DNA of 64,000 bases. Source: Salinicoccus luteus DSM 17002 (GTDB lineage Bacteria; Bacillota; Bacilli; Staphylococcales; Salinicoccaceae). The DNA lies in contig NZ_JONV01000006.1 in NCBI RefSeq assembly GCF_000712035.1, positions 248,001 to 312,000 of the forward strand, in the 5' to 3' direction. The notes beneath the pieces were generated by a model. It saw nothing but the letters and a program-made list of their open reading frames with translations, made no database searches and was not told the origin of the DNA. This document shows, in pieces, positions 54,047 through 63,430 of this stretch. How positions within the stretch are numbered: position 1 is the first letter of the stretch; each line of letters opens with the position of its first letter. Position numbers and translations under genes: made by a program.

Positions 54047-57000
54047 GCTTCAATCCCCTCCAAATTTTCGATTGCCTGATCCAGTTTCCTGTCTTCGGCA
54101 TATTCCGCATCGCTTATTTCCGGCAATGGCTCCTTCAGGGACTGCCGGATGCTCTCGAGTGGTTCCTGCATCTTCCGGTCCACATCTTCGAGATAGCCAT
54201 CGATCATTGCGCTCATATCGGCCTGCATGTTCTCCGCATCCATGGACTGCACGAGGGCTTTTGCCAGATCGAGCTGCAGGGTGCGGAAGTCCCTCGGCTG
54301 GTTCCTTGCCTGGTGAAGCGGCTTCTGGAAATCGAGCAGACGGTCCGGATCGGCTCCCGCTTCCGGCTGCGGCCGGTCGACCTGCACCGTTTCGATGTGA
54401 TGGGCGGTCTGTGCCTCCCTGAGCGACGCGTTCAATTTTCTGATGTCCTGCTCAAGCTCCCTGTCCGCCTTATGATAGATTGCATTGAAGCTGGTCGCAA
54501 TCTCGAGGCTCAACTGCTGGTTGATGCTGTTGATGATGAAGGTCCTGTTCTCTGCAATGAACTTCCTGTTCCTCATATCAGACGCGGAGACGAGTCCCTT
54601 CAGGTGATCATACAGCTTCAGCGTCAGCTGCTTTTCCACATGGGAGAGGATGATGTCGAGCTCCTGATGCAGCGTCGGCGCCGCGCTGTGTGCGGTGAAC
54701 TGTTCGAGATCCGAAATCAGTTGATTCCTGACGGCTTCGATGTGCGCCTTTTCCTCATGCTGATTATGGTACCGCTTCATGTTGCCCGCTATGGCATGCT
54801 TCAGCTGGCCGGCCGTCTCCTCGAGTGACTGGTACTGTATCATCGAGGCATTGCGGTGCGCCAGGGAAACGATCTCCTCCTTCGCATGATCGAACCGTCC
54901 GTCCCCACCTTCAAGTGCCTGCTTCGCAGAGAGCGGGAAGACCCTGTTCTTTATATTCAGCTGGCCGAGGGCGGATCGGATGTAGTCGAGCACCTTGTCG
55001 AGATCCGATTCCGACTTCATCAGATCGACGGCATTGACGATGAATATGACCGGGAAGTCGTCCCCCTTGATGGACTTGATGTACTGGAGGAACTGTTCAT
55101 CGGAACGGCTGAAGACATGGTTGTAGTAGGATACGTAGATGATCATGTCACTCGCTGAGATGATGTTGTGCGTCTCTTTCGTATGCCGTTCATTGATCGA
55201 GTTGATTCCGGGGGAATCGATGACGGAAAAGTTGTTCGTGAATTCATTGCTGATGGACAGGAAGGCCTTATGGATGAAGATCGCCTCCTCATCCGCACTG
55301 ATCTTTTCGATCAGTTCATCTGTCGGCATCACAACATCGGTGCCGAGGTGTTCCCGGTGGCGCGCATAGTGGGTTTCGATGCCGTTCAGGAACGGGATAT
55401 AGGCCTCTTTGACCGCCTTTTTATTCTTTCTGATCCACGGCAGGAAGTCGTCGACCGATTCACCCTCCCTGTTCGTGATGACTGCAAGCGACTGGACGAG
55501 GTCTTCTTCAGTCTTGTAGAGGGCATGGCTCTCATTGCCATCCGCAATTTCCGTAATCGTCGCCGTTGTCGGGTTCGGGCTCGTCGTCAGGCGGGCCTCC
55601 CCCATCAGGGCGTTGATGAAGGTCGTCTTGCCGGCACTGAATCCACCAAAGACGCTGATGTTGACCTGACCGTTCCTGATGCGCTCAAGCTTGTCCTCGA
55701 TGATCGTCCGGAATTCTTCATACCTTGGATGGTCCTCGAGCATCCCGGCCAATCTGGTGAAGTATGGTGTGTCCATCTCCTCCACTTCCGCCGGTCCATC
55801 GCTGTCGTTGTAGTATGCCCTCTCGGGCTCCGTCTCGCCGAAGTCGTGGCTGATCGGCTCCGTCAGCTTGAGCCGTTCCATCTCATCATCCAGATGGATG
55901 TAGAAATGCCTGTAGTTGTCGGTCTCAAGCGATTCCTTCAGGGCAAGTACATCTCCGAGGGATGTGTACAGCCGGATCTCTTCCGTCAGGTGGTCGTCGC
56001 TGTCCTTCTGATCCCACGCCCCTGCTTCAAGCCCCTCCATGTGTTCCATCGCTTTTGATGAGATGTCGGATTCAATCCCACGCTTCAGCTTGTCCAGGTA
56101 GTTCATGATGTAGTTTGATGAGAGGGAGGTGATCTCCTCCTCGATCAGGACATCCGGATTCCATTCATACTTGAAGGGGGCACCCTCAAGACCTAGGGAA
56201 TCGAACATGCCGTTGACCGGAGCATTGATTTCGGTCTGCAGCACAGGTGCAATCTCCTGCCCGATCTTCTCCTTATACTCTTCATAGAGCATCTTCGCCT
56301 TTTTCCTCTTGCCGAACAGGCCGCCCGGCTGTATCTCACCGGAAAGCACCTTCAGGAAATCGGTGATGGCCGACTTCACCTGGTGCGGATATATGTAGCT
56401 GTTTGCCGTAATATCCTTGAGCGCCTTCTGGACATGCGTGCGCAGTGCCTCCGGATCCTCATGAAGGCGGGCAATTCCGCCCTTCTCCACTTCCTTCCCG
56501 AGATAGGCAAGGTGCGATTCCACCGCTTCACGCGTCGGCTCCCCGGATATGTCGAGCTGCCCGCAGAGGTCCGCTTCTGCATCCTCGAGGTACTGGAGCT
56601 GCCTGTCCTCGATGTTCCTGATGATCCGTTCGTGGTATGCCGCTTCATAGGCGTCCCGCGCCGCCTCGATTTCCGAGATGTGCTTCGTCACCTGGTTGAT
56701 TTCGTTATATGGCGAGTCATAGATCGAAGTCGTGAATACATGTTCAGGCACGATGCTCCACTGGTCCAGTGTCCGCCTGATGCGGGAGAGGAAGGTGTCC
56801 ATGGAGAGCTCCCGGTCATCGTGCTTGTCGATCTGGTTGATGATGAGTGAGAACGGGATGTCGAGGTCGGCGATCTCCTTGAGCAGCTTCATGTTGTGTT
56901 CACTCTCCACATGGTTGTATTCGACTGTGAAGAAGATGTAGTCGCTGTTGAGGAGGAAGCGGTTGGTGCTCTCCCCGTGGCTGCTCGTGTTGGAGTCCAC

Positions 57001-57417
57001 ACCCGGGGTGTCCTGGAAGACGGTCCGTTCCCGGAAAAGTGCATGCGGCACATTCATCGAGATGGAGGTGATGTCGAGGTCCCGCGTATTCAGTTTCCTC
57101 AAGGATTCGTAGTTTTCAAGCGGGATATACCGGTACTGGTCGACGAAAGCCTGTATCTCCTCGCTGTCCCCGATTTCAACCGAGACGGTGTTGCTGGTGG
57201 TCGGCACCGGGGAGGACGGCAGTATCTCCTGGTTCAGCATATGGTTGATCAGGCTCGACTTCCCGGCGGAATAATGCCCGATGAAGGAGAAGACCAGCTG
57301 ATCCTTGTATGTCTTCATAATCGCATGGTCGATCTGGGAAACAAGGTCTTCATTTTCGGACTTGAGTATTTCCTTCTTCAGTTTGTATAGGATTTCCAGT
57401 GTCTCTGTCGCAGCCAA
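54043..57417 (-). CDS. dynA: Bacterial dynamin-like protein DynA
   Basis: Large GTPase of 1124 residues made of two fused dynamin units, as in B. subtilis DynA (YpbR, about 1190). The first P-loop is GHYSAGKSS (residues 47-55) with DTPGVDSNTS and NQIDKHD. The second is GGFSAGKTT (about residue 595) with DSPGINSIN and VNAVDLM. Helical stalk regions separate them (about residues 270-540 and 830-1100). DynA tethers and fuses membranes and helps withstand membrane damage and phage. It begins 4 nt before the RNA methyltransferase stop (AATG context) and is coupled to the rhodanese gene. Confidence 0.93.
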   Translation of the reverse strand: MAATETLEILYKLKKEILKSENEDLVSQIDHAIMKTYKDQLVFSFIGHYSAGKSSLINHMLNQEILPSSPVPTTSNTVSVEIGDSEEIQAFVDQYRYIPLENYESLRKLNTRDLDITSISMNVPHALFRERTVFQDTPGVDSNTSSHGESTNRFLLNSDYIFFTVEYNHVESEHNMKLLKEIADLDIPFSLIINQIDKHDDRELSMDTFLSRIRRTLDQWSIVPEHVFTTSIYDSPYNEINQVTKHISEIEAARDAYEAAYHERIIRNIEDRQLQYLEDAEADLCGQLDISGEPTREAVESHLAYLGKEVEKGGIARLHEDPEALRTHVQKALKDITANSYIYPHQVKSAITDFLKVLSGEIQPGGLFGKRKKAKMLYEEYKEKIGQEIAPVLQTEINAPVNGMFDSLGLEGAPFKYEWNPDVLIEEEITSLSSNYIMNYLDKLKRGIESDISSKAMEHMEGLEAGAWDQKDSDDHLTEEIRLYTSLGDVLALKESLETDNYRHFYIHLDDEMERLKLTEPISHDFGETEPERAYYNDSDGPAEVEEMDTPYFTRLAGMLEDHPRYEEFRTIIEDKLERIRNGQVNISVFGGFSAGKTTFINALMGEARLTTSPNPTTATITEIADGNESHALYKTEEDLVQSLAVITNREGESVDDFLPWIRKNKKAVKEAYIPFLNGIETHYARHREHLGTDVVMPTDELIEKISADEEAIFIHKAFLSISNEFTNNFSVIDSPGINSINERHTKETHNIISASDMIIYVSYYNHVFSRSDEQFLQYIKSIKGDDFPVIFIVNAVDLMKSESDLDKVLDYIRSALGQLNIKNRVFPLSAKQALEGGDGRFDHAKEEIVSLAHRNASMIQYQSLEETAGQLKHAIAGNMKRYHNQHEEKAHIEAVRNQLISDLEQFTAHSAAPTLHQELDIILSHVEKQLTLKLYDHLKGLVSASDMRNRKFIAENRTFIINSINQQLSLEIATSFNAIYHKADRELEQDIRKLNASLREAQTAHHIETVQVDRPQPEAGADPDRLLDFQKPLHQARNQPRDFRTLQLDLAKALVQSMDAENMQADMSAMIDGYLEDVDRKMQEPLESIRQSLKEPLPEISDAEYAEDRKLDQAIENLEGIEA

Positions 57418-57421
57418 TGCT

Positions 57422-58549
57422 TCATTCCCCCCGTTTTCCCCAATATTGGAAGTATGTCGTTTCGATGTAGCCGTTGAACAGCTTGCGGCGCTTCGTCGCC
57501 TTCTTGCCGACGATATGCTCGAACATCTTGTTCGATGTCATGAGGTAGACGCTCAGTGTCGGATCCTTCGCCATCATTTCACCGATCTTGCGGTACATCT
57601 CCTCCACTGCCTTGGCCTCCCCGATACGTTCCCCGTATGGCGGGTTGGTGACGATCTGTACATGATGCTCCTCAAGTTCCAGATCATGGATGTCCCGTGT
57701 TTCGAAGTGGATGTTATCAAGCAGCCCCACTTCCATGGCATTGTCCTTGGCGATCTGGATCATTTCCGGATCGATGTCGGATGCCAGGATGCGCACTTCC
57801 CTGTCATAGTGGGCGGCCTCCTCAAGCGCCATCCGCTCGCGCTTCCAGTCCTCTTCCGGTATGATGTCCCACTTCTCAGCGTCGAATGTCCGATTTGAGC
57901 CTGGTGCGATGTTCAGGGCCATCATGGCCGCTTCGATCGGGATGGTGCCGGATCCTGCGAATGGATCGAGCAGGGTGTTTGAGCCATCATAGTTGGCGAG
58001 CTTGAGCATGGTGGCAGCAAGCGTCTCCTTGATCGGCGCCTCACCCTGACCGGTCCTGTATCCCCGCTTGTGGAGGGCATCCCCGCTCGTATCGATGGTG
58101 AGTACGGCGCGGTCCTTGAGTATGGAGATGTCGACCTTATAGCGCGGGCCGGTCTCAGGCAGCTTCGTTTTGATGCTGAAGGCGTCCTTCAGATGCTCGA
58201 CGATGGCCTTCTTTACGATCCTCTGGACATCCGGCACGCTGTAGAGCGTCGACTTGTGGGAGCGTCCCGTGACGGGAAATGCCGCGGCGGGTCCGAGTAT
58301 ATCCGACCATGGCAGCGCCTTGGTCTTCTCGAACAGCTCGTCGAATGTCTCCACGCTGAAGTCACCGATGATGATGCGTATGCGGTCGGCGGTCCGCATC
58401 ATCAGGTTGGTCCGGATGATGGCCGTCTCATCCCCCTCGAAGTATACGCGGCCGTTCTCCAGCCGTGTTTCGTAGCCGAGCGCCTCGATCTCATCCGCCA
58501 CGACCCGCTCTATTCCCATTGGTGTGTTTGCCAGCAATTTGAACTGCAT
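57422..58549 (-). CDS. THUMP-domain RNA N2-guanine methyltransferase (YpsC/RlmL-like)
   Basis: 375 residues. The N-terminal ferredoxin-like and THUMP part (residues 1-155) is followed by an SAM-dependent methyltransferase domain with motif I LLDPFAGSGTIPIEAA and motif IV TNPPYGERIG (NPPY). This architecture belongs to 23S rRNA m2G methyltransferases such as the N-terminal half of RlmL. The ATG at 58549 follows AGAGAGGG; the upstream open frame crosses the rnpB terminator and is not coding. It is the first gene of a four-gene minus-strand run down to the exonuclease. Confidence 0.9.
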   Translation of the reverse strand: MQFKLLANTPMGIERVVADEIEALGYETRLENGRVYFEGDETAIIRTNLMMRTADRIRIIIGDFSVETFDELFEKTKALPWSDILGPAAAFPVTGRSHKSTLYSVPDVQRIVKKAIVEHLKDAFSIKTKLPETGPRYKVDISILKDRAVLTIDTSGDALHKRGYRTGQGEAPIKETLAATMLKLANYDGSNTLLDPFAGSGTIPIEAAMMALNIAPGSNRTFDAEKWDIIPEEDWKRERMALEEAAHYDREVRILASDIDPEMIQIAKDNAMEVGLLDNIHFETRDIHDLELEEHHVQIVTNPPYGERIGEAKAVEEMYRKIGEMMAKDPTLSVYLMTSNKMFEHIVGKKATKRRKLFNGYIETTYFQYWGKRGE

Positions 58550-58597
58550 CCAAAAACCCTCTCTTTTATATGTATTATTTGTTTGATTATATAATAA

Positions 58598-58622
58598 AAG
58601 CTCTCCATTACAAATGGAGAGC
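58598..58622 (-). terminator. Terminator of rnpB
   Basis: GCTCTCCATT and its complement around a 3-nt loop, followed on the minus strand by TTTTATTAT. Confidence 0.88.
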
Positions 58623-58629
58623 GTATCTA

Positions 58630-59025
58630 GTCCGGTATCTCTGTAAGCCATGTTCTGTACCGCTGTGCTGGGGCGTGCACTAGTTACACTCGCACAGTGG
58701 TGATAATCATCTGTCTATACTACAGTGTAGTATCTTTCCTCAGGTTGAATTCCCGTTGGAAAGTGCTCCTACCTAATTTGGATTGCTCACTCGAGGGGTT
58801 TACCGCGTTCCACCTCCTGCATTTCTGCAGGAGCTACGTCACTGTGGCACTTTTACAGCTACTTGGGCCATATGCATCGCACTTAGGCCCGTTCACAGCC
58901 GTCAGCCTTGGAGGCTGCCCTGACTTATTGTTTCGTCAGGCACGAACACTACGATCGTCTCAGAATCGTGTGAGCATGGACTTTCCTCTATGCATTTGGA
59001 TGCATAGCGATTATCCGAGATACCG
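58630..59025 (-). ncRNA. rnpB: RNase P RNA (Bacillus type B)
   Basis: Catalytic RNA that matures the 5' ends of tRNAs. Conserved segments on the minus strand are GAGGAAAGTCCATGCTC near the 5' end, AAAGTGCCACAGTGACG, GAACGCGGTAAACCCCTCGA, and ACAGAACATGGCTTAC near the 3' end. The 5' GGTATCTC pairs with GAGATACC at the 3' end as helix P1. The order of helices matches B. subtilis. It starts 8 nt after the gpsB stop with no clear promoter in between, so it may be transcribed from gpsB or from a site inside it. End positions are set by P1 and are approximate within a few bases. Confidence 0.96.
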
Positions 59026-59032
59026 TTTTAAA

Positions 59033-59359
59033 CTAATTGACCTTGGACTGGCCGAACACCTTCTTCTCCAGATTGCTCAGCCGTTTCAGGATGTCTATCT
59101 GATGCGTCTGTGCCTGGTTGTCCACCGACCTCGATTTCGTTGCCACGCGGATCCGGAGTTCTTCAACTTCCTTCTTCAGCCGTGCGTTCTCTTCCTCGAG
59201 CCTTTTGAGGTTGTTGTTCATGTCAGCCATTTTTTGATAGTCGCTGATGACATCATCGAGAAAGCTGTCCACTTCAATGGGCTTGAACCCTCTAATGGAC
59301 TTCTCGAACTCTTTTTCGAATATATCCTTTGCCGAAAGCTTCAGCGTATATTCGTTCAT
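59033..59359 (-). CDS. gpsB: Cell division regulator GpsB
   Basis: 108 residues. The N-terminal DivIVA-like domain ([20 protein letters not shown]) is followed by a central coiled coil (about residues 35-68, [20 protein letters not shown]) and a short C-terminal trimer-forming helix. It links division proteins to penicillin-binding proteins; PBP2 is encoded 1.6 kb away. The start ATG at 59359 has GAGGTG about 6 nt upstream. rnpB follows directly. Confidence 0.94.
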   Translation of the reverse strand: MNEYTLKLSAKDIFEKEFEKSIRGFKPIEVDSFLDDVISDYQKMADMNNNLKRLEEENARLKKEVEELRIRVATKSRSVDNQAQTHQIDILKRLSNLEKKVFGQSKVN

Positions 59360-59363
59360 TATA

Positions 59364-59903
59364 TCACCTCTCATAAGCGGAATCTATGAAAGCATTGATT
59401 TCGTCAAATTGTATTCTTTCAATATTATACGGATTATCCTCCTGGAATTCAAGCATTTGCTCGTATATAAAACGGGTTTTCGACTCCACCTCCTCATCGA
59501 ACACGACAAGTGCCTGGTCGGAATGCTCGATCAGGAAACGGTTGATCATCCTGAACATCTTCGGCGACTCGTATGGTCGGTCGAAGATGAAGTTGTGGAA
59601 ATCGCTGGCTTCTAAGATGCGGTTCAGCTTCAGCTGGTCCTCCTCCTTGTACCTCTCGTCAAACTTGTGGAACGGCTTCAGCACGCAGTACTTGAATCCG
59701 TACTCCTCCTGGAGTGCCATGATGGCTTCAGCAGCATAGAATTCGATGCCAGTATACCCTTGTATGATGAACCATTCCGTGCCGGTCTCGGCATATGCCC
59801 GCACCTTTTCCCGCATGAACTGCTTCAGAACTTCAGCTTCGGGCTGCGTGTCCTTGAAGATGCCGAGCTCGTATGGACGGTACCCTGCAATCAGCGTCTT
59901 CAT
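59364..59903 (-). CDS. YpsA-family protein (DUF1273)
   Basis: 179 residues, Rossmann-like SLOG/DprA-related fold. The start [16 protein letters not shown] with the GxRP-type motif, the [14 protein letters not shown] segment and [10 protein letters not shown] are typical. In B. subtilis and S. aureus YpsA affects cell division, which fits the place next to gpsB. GGAGGGG lies 8 nt before the ATG at 59903. It overlaps the yppE gene by 4 nt. Confidence 0.9.
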   Translation of the reverse strand: MKTLIAGYRPYELGIFKDTQPEAEVLKQFMREKVRAYAETGTEWFIIQGYTGIEFYAAEAIMALQEEYGFKYCVLKPFHKFDERYKEEDQLKLNRILEASDFHNFIFDRPYESPKMFRMINRFLIEHSDQALVVFDEEVESKTRFIYEQMLEFQEDNPYNIERIQFDEINAFIDSAYER

Positions 59904-60229
59904 CGGAACAACCCCTCCCTGTCTGCATGGGCGAGCCACATGTTGATGAACTTGTACTTCTCCCGGTACAGCTTCAGGCTGAACCGCCCTGCATGGCAGG
60001 CCATCAGGAGCTCCATGAACTCCTCGACGACCTTCTCCCGTGTCGCCGGGCTGAATCTGAAGTCGGTGCCGATCCCGCCGATGGCATCGACGAGCCCCTT
60101 GTTTTCCTCGAGGAACGGTTCGACTTCGGTCGCAAAATCAAATTCATATCCCGATCTCGCCTTATCATATCTGCGGTCGACTTCATCGAGCAGCGCCCGC
60201 AGGTCCTCAAAAGATGCCTTTCTTGACAA
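59900..60229 (-). CDS. YppE-like protein (DUF1798)
   Basis: 109 residues, all helical, no catalytic motif seen. FEENxGLVDAI-like and the [18 protein letters not shown]-terminus match DUF1798 as I know it from the recU-ypsA neighbourhood. The start is a TTG at 60229, with AGGGAG about 10 nt before it; no ATG is available. Function unknown. It is divergent from recU and shares the promoter region with it. Confidence 0.7.
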   Translation of the reverse strand: MSRKASFEDLRALLDEVDRRYDKARSGYEFDFATEVEPFLEENKGLVDAIGGIGTDFRFSPATREKVVEEFMELLMACHAGRFSLKLYREKYKFINMWLAHADREGLFR

Positions 60230-60251
60230 AACTGCCACACTCCCTATAATT

Positions 60252-60286
60252 ATCAATGGTTTAATTCCATTGATCTGTTGTATAAT
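60252..60286. promoter_or_regulatory. Divergent yppE/recU promoter region with inverted repeat
   Basis: ATCAATGG (60252-60259) and CCATTGAT (60267-60274) form a perfect 8-bp inverted repeat with a 7-bp spacer. TATAAT for recU is at 60281-60286. The repeat lies where the recU -35 should be, so a protein bound here could control both directions. Confidence 0.45.
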
Positions 60287-60326
60287 GTTATATTATCATC
60301 ATACAGAATAATGGAAGGCGATGTAC

Positions 60327-60938
60327 ATGAAATATCCCAAGGGCATCAAACCGCGGCCAAAAGGTTCTGCTCGCAGGACCCGCACGCTGGATGGCAAAGT
60401 GAAGTACGGCTCCAGGGGGATGACGCTGGAGAAGGATCTGGACCAGACGAACGCATACTATCTCGAGAGGGGACGCGCCGTCATACACAAGAAGCCGACG
60501 CCGGTCCAGATCGTCAATGTGGACTACCCCTCAAGGAGAAAGGCGAAAATTGATGAAGCCTATTTCAAGGTCCCTTCGACAAGCGACTACAACGGCATAT
60601 ACAGAGGCAGATATATAGATTTCGAGGCGAAGGAGACGGGCAATGATAAGCGTTTCCCGTTCATAAACATACACGCGCATCAGGTGGACCATATGAAGCG
60701 CTGCCACGATCAGGGGGGCGTCGTGTTCATCATCATCAAGTTTTCATTATATGATGAAACATACCTGATGCCGATCGAGCATTTCCTCCCCTTCTGGGAA
60801 GCATTCCTCACAGGCGGCAGGAAGTCCATCAGATACACGGACATAAAAGATGCGAGCCTGCTGCTGAAGCAGGGGATGAATCCGCGGATCAGCTACCTTG
60901 ACGCAGTCGACGAATTTTATTTCGAGAATGGAGAATAG
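60327..60938 (+). CDS. recU: Holliday junction resolvase RecU
   Basis: Resolves four-way DNA junctions in recombination and chromosome segregation. 203 residues. Catalytic acids are in TSDYNGIYRGRYIDFEAKET (Asp, Glu and Lys), preceded by GSRGMTLEKDLDQTNAYYL and IHKKPTPVQIVNVDYP. The ATG at 60327 is chosen because GGAAG lies 9 nt upstream and MKYPKG aligns with the family start; an ATG at 60321 is possible. It is followed after 3 nt by pbp2, the conserved recU-ponA pair. Confidence 0.95.
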   Translation: MKYPKGIKPRPKGSARRTRTLDGKVKYGSRGMTLEKDLDQTNAYYLERGRAVIHKKPTPVQIVNVDYPSRRKAKIDEAYFKVPSTSDYNGIYRGRYIDFEAKETGNDKRFPFINIHAHQVDHMKRCHDQGGVVFIIIKFSLYDETYLMPIEHFLPFWEAFLTGGRKSIRYTDIKDASLLLKQGMNPRISYLDAVDEFYFENGE

Positions 60939-60941
60939 AAT

Positions 60942-63392
60942 ATGGAACAGAACTATAAAAGGACCAAGAGGAAGAAGGCGGGAAACGGCACTCCCAAAAA
61001 AGGGGGGCAGCGTTCCAGAGCCTCCCTCATCAAACGCATATTACTATGGGTGGTTCTCATCGGTCTGATTTTCCTTGTCGTCGGTTCATTCCTGTTTGCA
61101 TACTATGCATCCAAGTCCCCGGCCTTCAGTGAAGAGAAGCTGAAGGACCCGATACCGGCGAAGATCTACGACAAGGATGATGAACTCGTCACCACCCTGT
61201 ACGGGGGGCAGAAGCGGGAACTGACTGATATTGAAGATACACCAGAACAGGTTACGGATGCCATTCTTGCTGTGGAGGACAACCGCTTCTACGAGCATGG
61301 CGCCATCGATTTCGTGAGGCTCGGTGCGGCAGTGATCAACAACGTCACCGATGGGTTCGGCAGCCAGGGGGCCAGCACGATCACCCAGCAGGTCGTAAAG
61401 CGGGTCTTCCTCACGGAGGAGAAGACGATTGAGAGGAAAGCGCAGGAAGCCTACCTCGCCTATCGGCTCGAACAGGAATATTCCAAGGATGAGATCCTTG
61501 AGATGTACATGAACAAGATCTACTACTCAGATGGCATATACGGGATCCGGACGGCCAGCCTCTATTATTTCGACAAGGAGCTCGAAGCGCTGAACCTGGC
61601 GGAAACCGCCTATCTGGCGGGTCTCCCGCAGCTGCCGAACAGGTATAACCTGTATGTCGATCCAGAACTCGGCACTAAGCGTGCCCATACCGTATTGAAC
61701 CTGATGCTGCACCATGAACGTATCACGGAAGCAGAGTACAATGAAGCGATCAACACGGATATCACAGCCAATCTGGTTGCGCGTTCCGAAGATGAGCGTG
61801 CATCGAATGAACCGGAGGACCCGGAATACGCCTCCTATATCAATGTCGTGAAGCGGGAGCTCCAGACGAACGACAAGTTCAGGAACATGGAGCTCGGCGA
61901 GGCGCTGGCAAGCGGCCTGTCGATCTATACCAACATGGACAGCGGTGTCCAGAGCCAGCTCCAGACGATGGTCAACGACAGGGACTACTACTACAATCCA
62001 AAGTTCAAAAGCGAGCATTTCAACCTCGCCTCGACGATCCTCGATACGGAGACCGGCAACCTGGTCGCCATCTCCGGCGGCCGCGACTACCGCGAGGTGG
62101 TCATGCATAACCAGGCCTTGGTCGAAAGGAACGTCGGGTCGACCATGAAGCCGTTCCTCGCCTATGGACCCGCCATCGAACACCTCGAATGGCGTACGGA
62201 CCAGACGATTGAAGATGAGGCCGAATACCAGCCGGAAGGGTTCGATCATGAAATCTACAACTATGACATGCAGGACCACGGGGAAGTCACCATGCGCGAC
62301 GCCCTGAGGCAGAGCCTCAACATCCCTGCTGTCAAGACATTCGAGACAGTGATGGAGGAAGAGGGAGAGAACGCACCGGAGGAATTTGCAGAAAGCGTCG
62401 GACTGGACTACAGCACTGAAGAGGAGGAGGACATTCCACTGACCTTCAATGATGTGCTGGGCGGCGGCGACAATTCCCAGTTCACGCCCCTGCAGATGGC
62501 AGAAGCCTATGCCACACTCGGCAACGGCGGCACATACAATGAAGCCCAGGCGATCCGTTACGTAGTGACGGATGAAGGCGAGACGGTCGAGTTCGAACAC
62601 GAATCGGAAAAGGCGATGGAGGACTACACCGCCTATATGCTGACGGATATGCTGAAGGGTACGTTCGAACCGTACGGCAGCGCCGACTATATTCCGATGA
62701 ATGGTCTGAACATCGCAGCGAAGACCGGTACGACGTCCTATGGTGATGAACTCAAGGAAGAATACAATCTCCCCGACAATGCGGCCAAGGACGCCTGGAT
62801 TGTGGGCTATACACCTGAATACACGATGAGTTTGTGGACCGGGTTCACAGCAAACGAGGAAGGCGGGGATACTTCATTTGTCGGAGCGGACGAACACATT
62901 ACACCGCAGTGGTTCTTCAGGGACATTATGCAGTCGATCAGCACCTACAACGGCCAGGACTTCGAACGGCCTGACAGTGTGGTTGAAGTCAACGGTGATG
63001 AACTTGCTGTAAGAGGCAGTGAAAGCCTGCAGACATATGAAAATGAACAGCGCCAGCAGCGCAATACCCAACGCCAGCAGCCGGAGGAGGACGTCGATGA
63101 GCCGAACCAGGTGATTACCGAAGAACCTGAAGAGACCGAAGAGACGGAACCCGCCACCGAAGAACAGACTGATGAGACGCCGACCGAGGAACCAACTGAG
63201 GAAGAGGCGCCGACTGTTGAGGAAACCGAAGAACCGACTGAAGCGCCGACGGAGGAAGAGTCGGAACCTGCTACTGAAGAGCAGACTGAAGAGGAGACCG
63301 AAGCACCTGAAACCGAAGAGCCTGCTTCTGAAGAAACGACTGAGGAACCGGCGGATGAACCGGTTGAGGAAGAGACGGATGAAGCTGCATAA
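60942..63392 (+). CDS. pbp2: Class A penicillin-binding protein PBP2
   Basis: Bifunctional wall synthase of 816 residues (ponA in Bacillus). One transmembrane helix near residues 30-55. The transglycosylase domain has VEDNRFYEHGAIDFVRLG (catalytic Glu), GSQGASTITQQVVKR and RKAQEAYLAY. The transpeptidase domain has the active Ser in NVGSTMKPFL (SxxK, about residue 397), SLN in LRQSLNIPAVK and KTGTTS (about residue 590). The last 110 residues are a repetitive Glu/Thr/Pro tail (about residues 705-816), much longer than the tail of S. aureus PBP2. Whether it is stable or varies in length is not known. Confidence 0.95.
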   Translation: MEQNYKRTKRKKAGNGTPKKGGQRSRASLIKRILLWVVLIGLIFLVVGSFLFAYYASKSPAFSEEKLKDPIPAKIYDKDDELVTTLYGGQKRELTDIEDTPEQVTDAILAVEDNRFYEHGAIDFVRLGAAVINNVTDGFGSQGASTITQQVVKRVFLTEEKTIERKAQEAYLAYRLEQEYSKDEILEMYMNKIYYSDGIYGIRTASLYYFDKELEALNLAETAYLAGLPQLPNRYNLYVDPELGTKRAHTVLNLMLHHERITEAEYNEAINTDITANLVARSEDERASNEPEDPEYASYINVVKRELQTNDKFRNMELGEALASGLSIYTNMDSGVQSQLQTMVNDRDYYYNPKFKSEHFNLASTILDTETGNLVAISGGRDYREVVMHNQALVERNVGSTMKPFLAYGPAIEHLEWRTDQTIEDEAEYQPEGFDHEIYNYDMQDHGEVTMRDALRQSLNIPAVKTFETVMEEEGENAPEEFAESVGLDYSTEEEEDIPLTFNDVLGGGDNSQFTPLQMAEAYATLGNGGTYNEAQAIRYVVTDEGETVEFEHESEKAMEDYTAYMLTDMLKGTFEPYGSADYIPMNGLNIAAKTGTTSYGDELKEEYNLPDNAAKDAWIVGYTPEYTMSLWTGFTANEEGGDTSFVGADEHITPQWFFRDIMQSISTYNGQDFERPDSVVEVNGDELAVRGSESLQTYENEQRQQRNTQRQQPEEDVDEPNQVITEEPEETEETEPATEEQTDETPTEEPTEEEAPTVEETEEPTEAPTEEESEPATEEQTEEETEAPETEEPASEETTEEPADEPVEEETDEAA
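63098..63389 (+). repeat. Low-complexity Glu/Thr/Pro-coding repeat in pbp2
   Basis: Imperfect short repeats coding for PTEE, ATEEQT and EEPTE units. The DNA is rich in GAA, GAG, ACT and CCG codons in varied order, so the repeats are at protein level more than DNA level, which lowers but does not remove slippage risk. Confidence 0.7.
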
Positions 63393-63396
63393 CAAT

Positions 63397-63430
63397 AAAA
63401 ATCCCATGAGAGTTTTCTCATGGGATTTTT
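63397..63430. terminator. Bidirectional intrinsic terminator after pbp2
   Basis: Perfect 15-bp stem (AAAAATCCCATGAGA and its complement) with a GTTT loop. It separates pbp2 from the convergent ypoC gene. Confidence 0.92.

Noticed and set aside
55168-56058. Plus-strand open frame of 296 codons inside dynA
   Set aside because: Antisense shadow of the second dynamin unit.
58621-59030. Protein-coding frames over 58,700-59,390 on the plus strand
   Set aside because: They cover the RNase P RNA and gpsB in antisense.
61527-62600. Minus-strand open frame of 357 codons inside pbp2
   Set aside because: Antisense shadow in a higher-GC gene; nothing recognisable.
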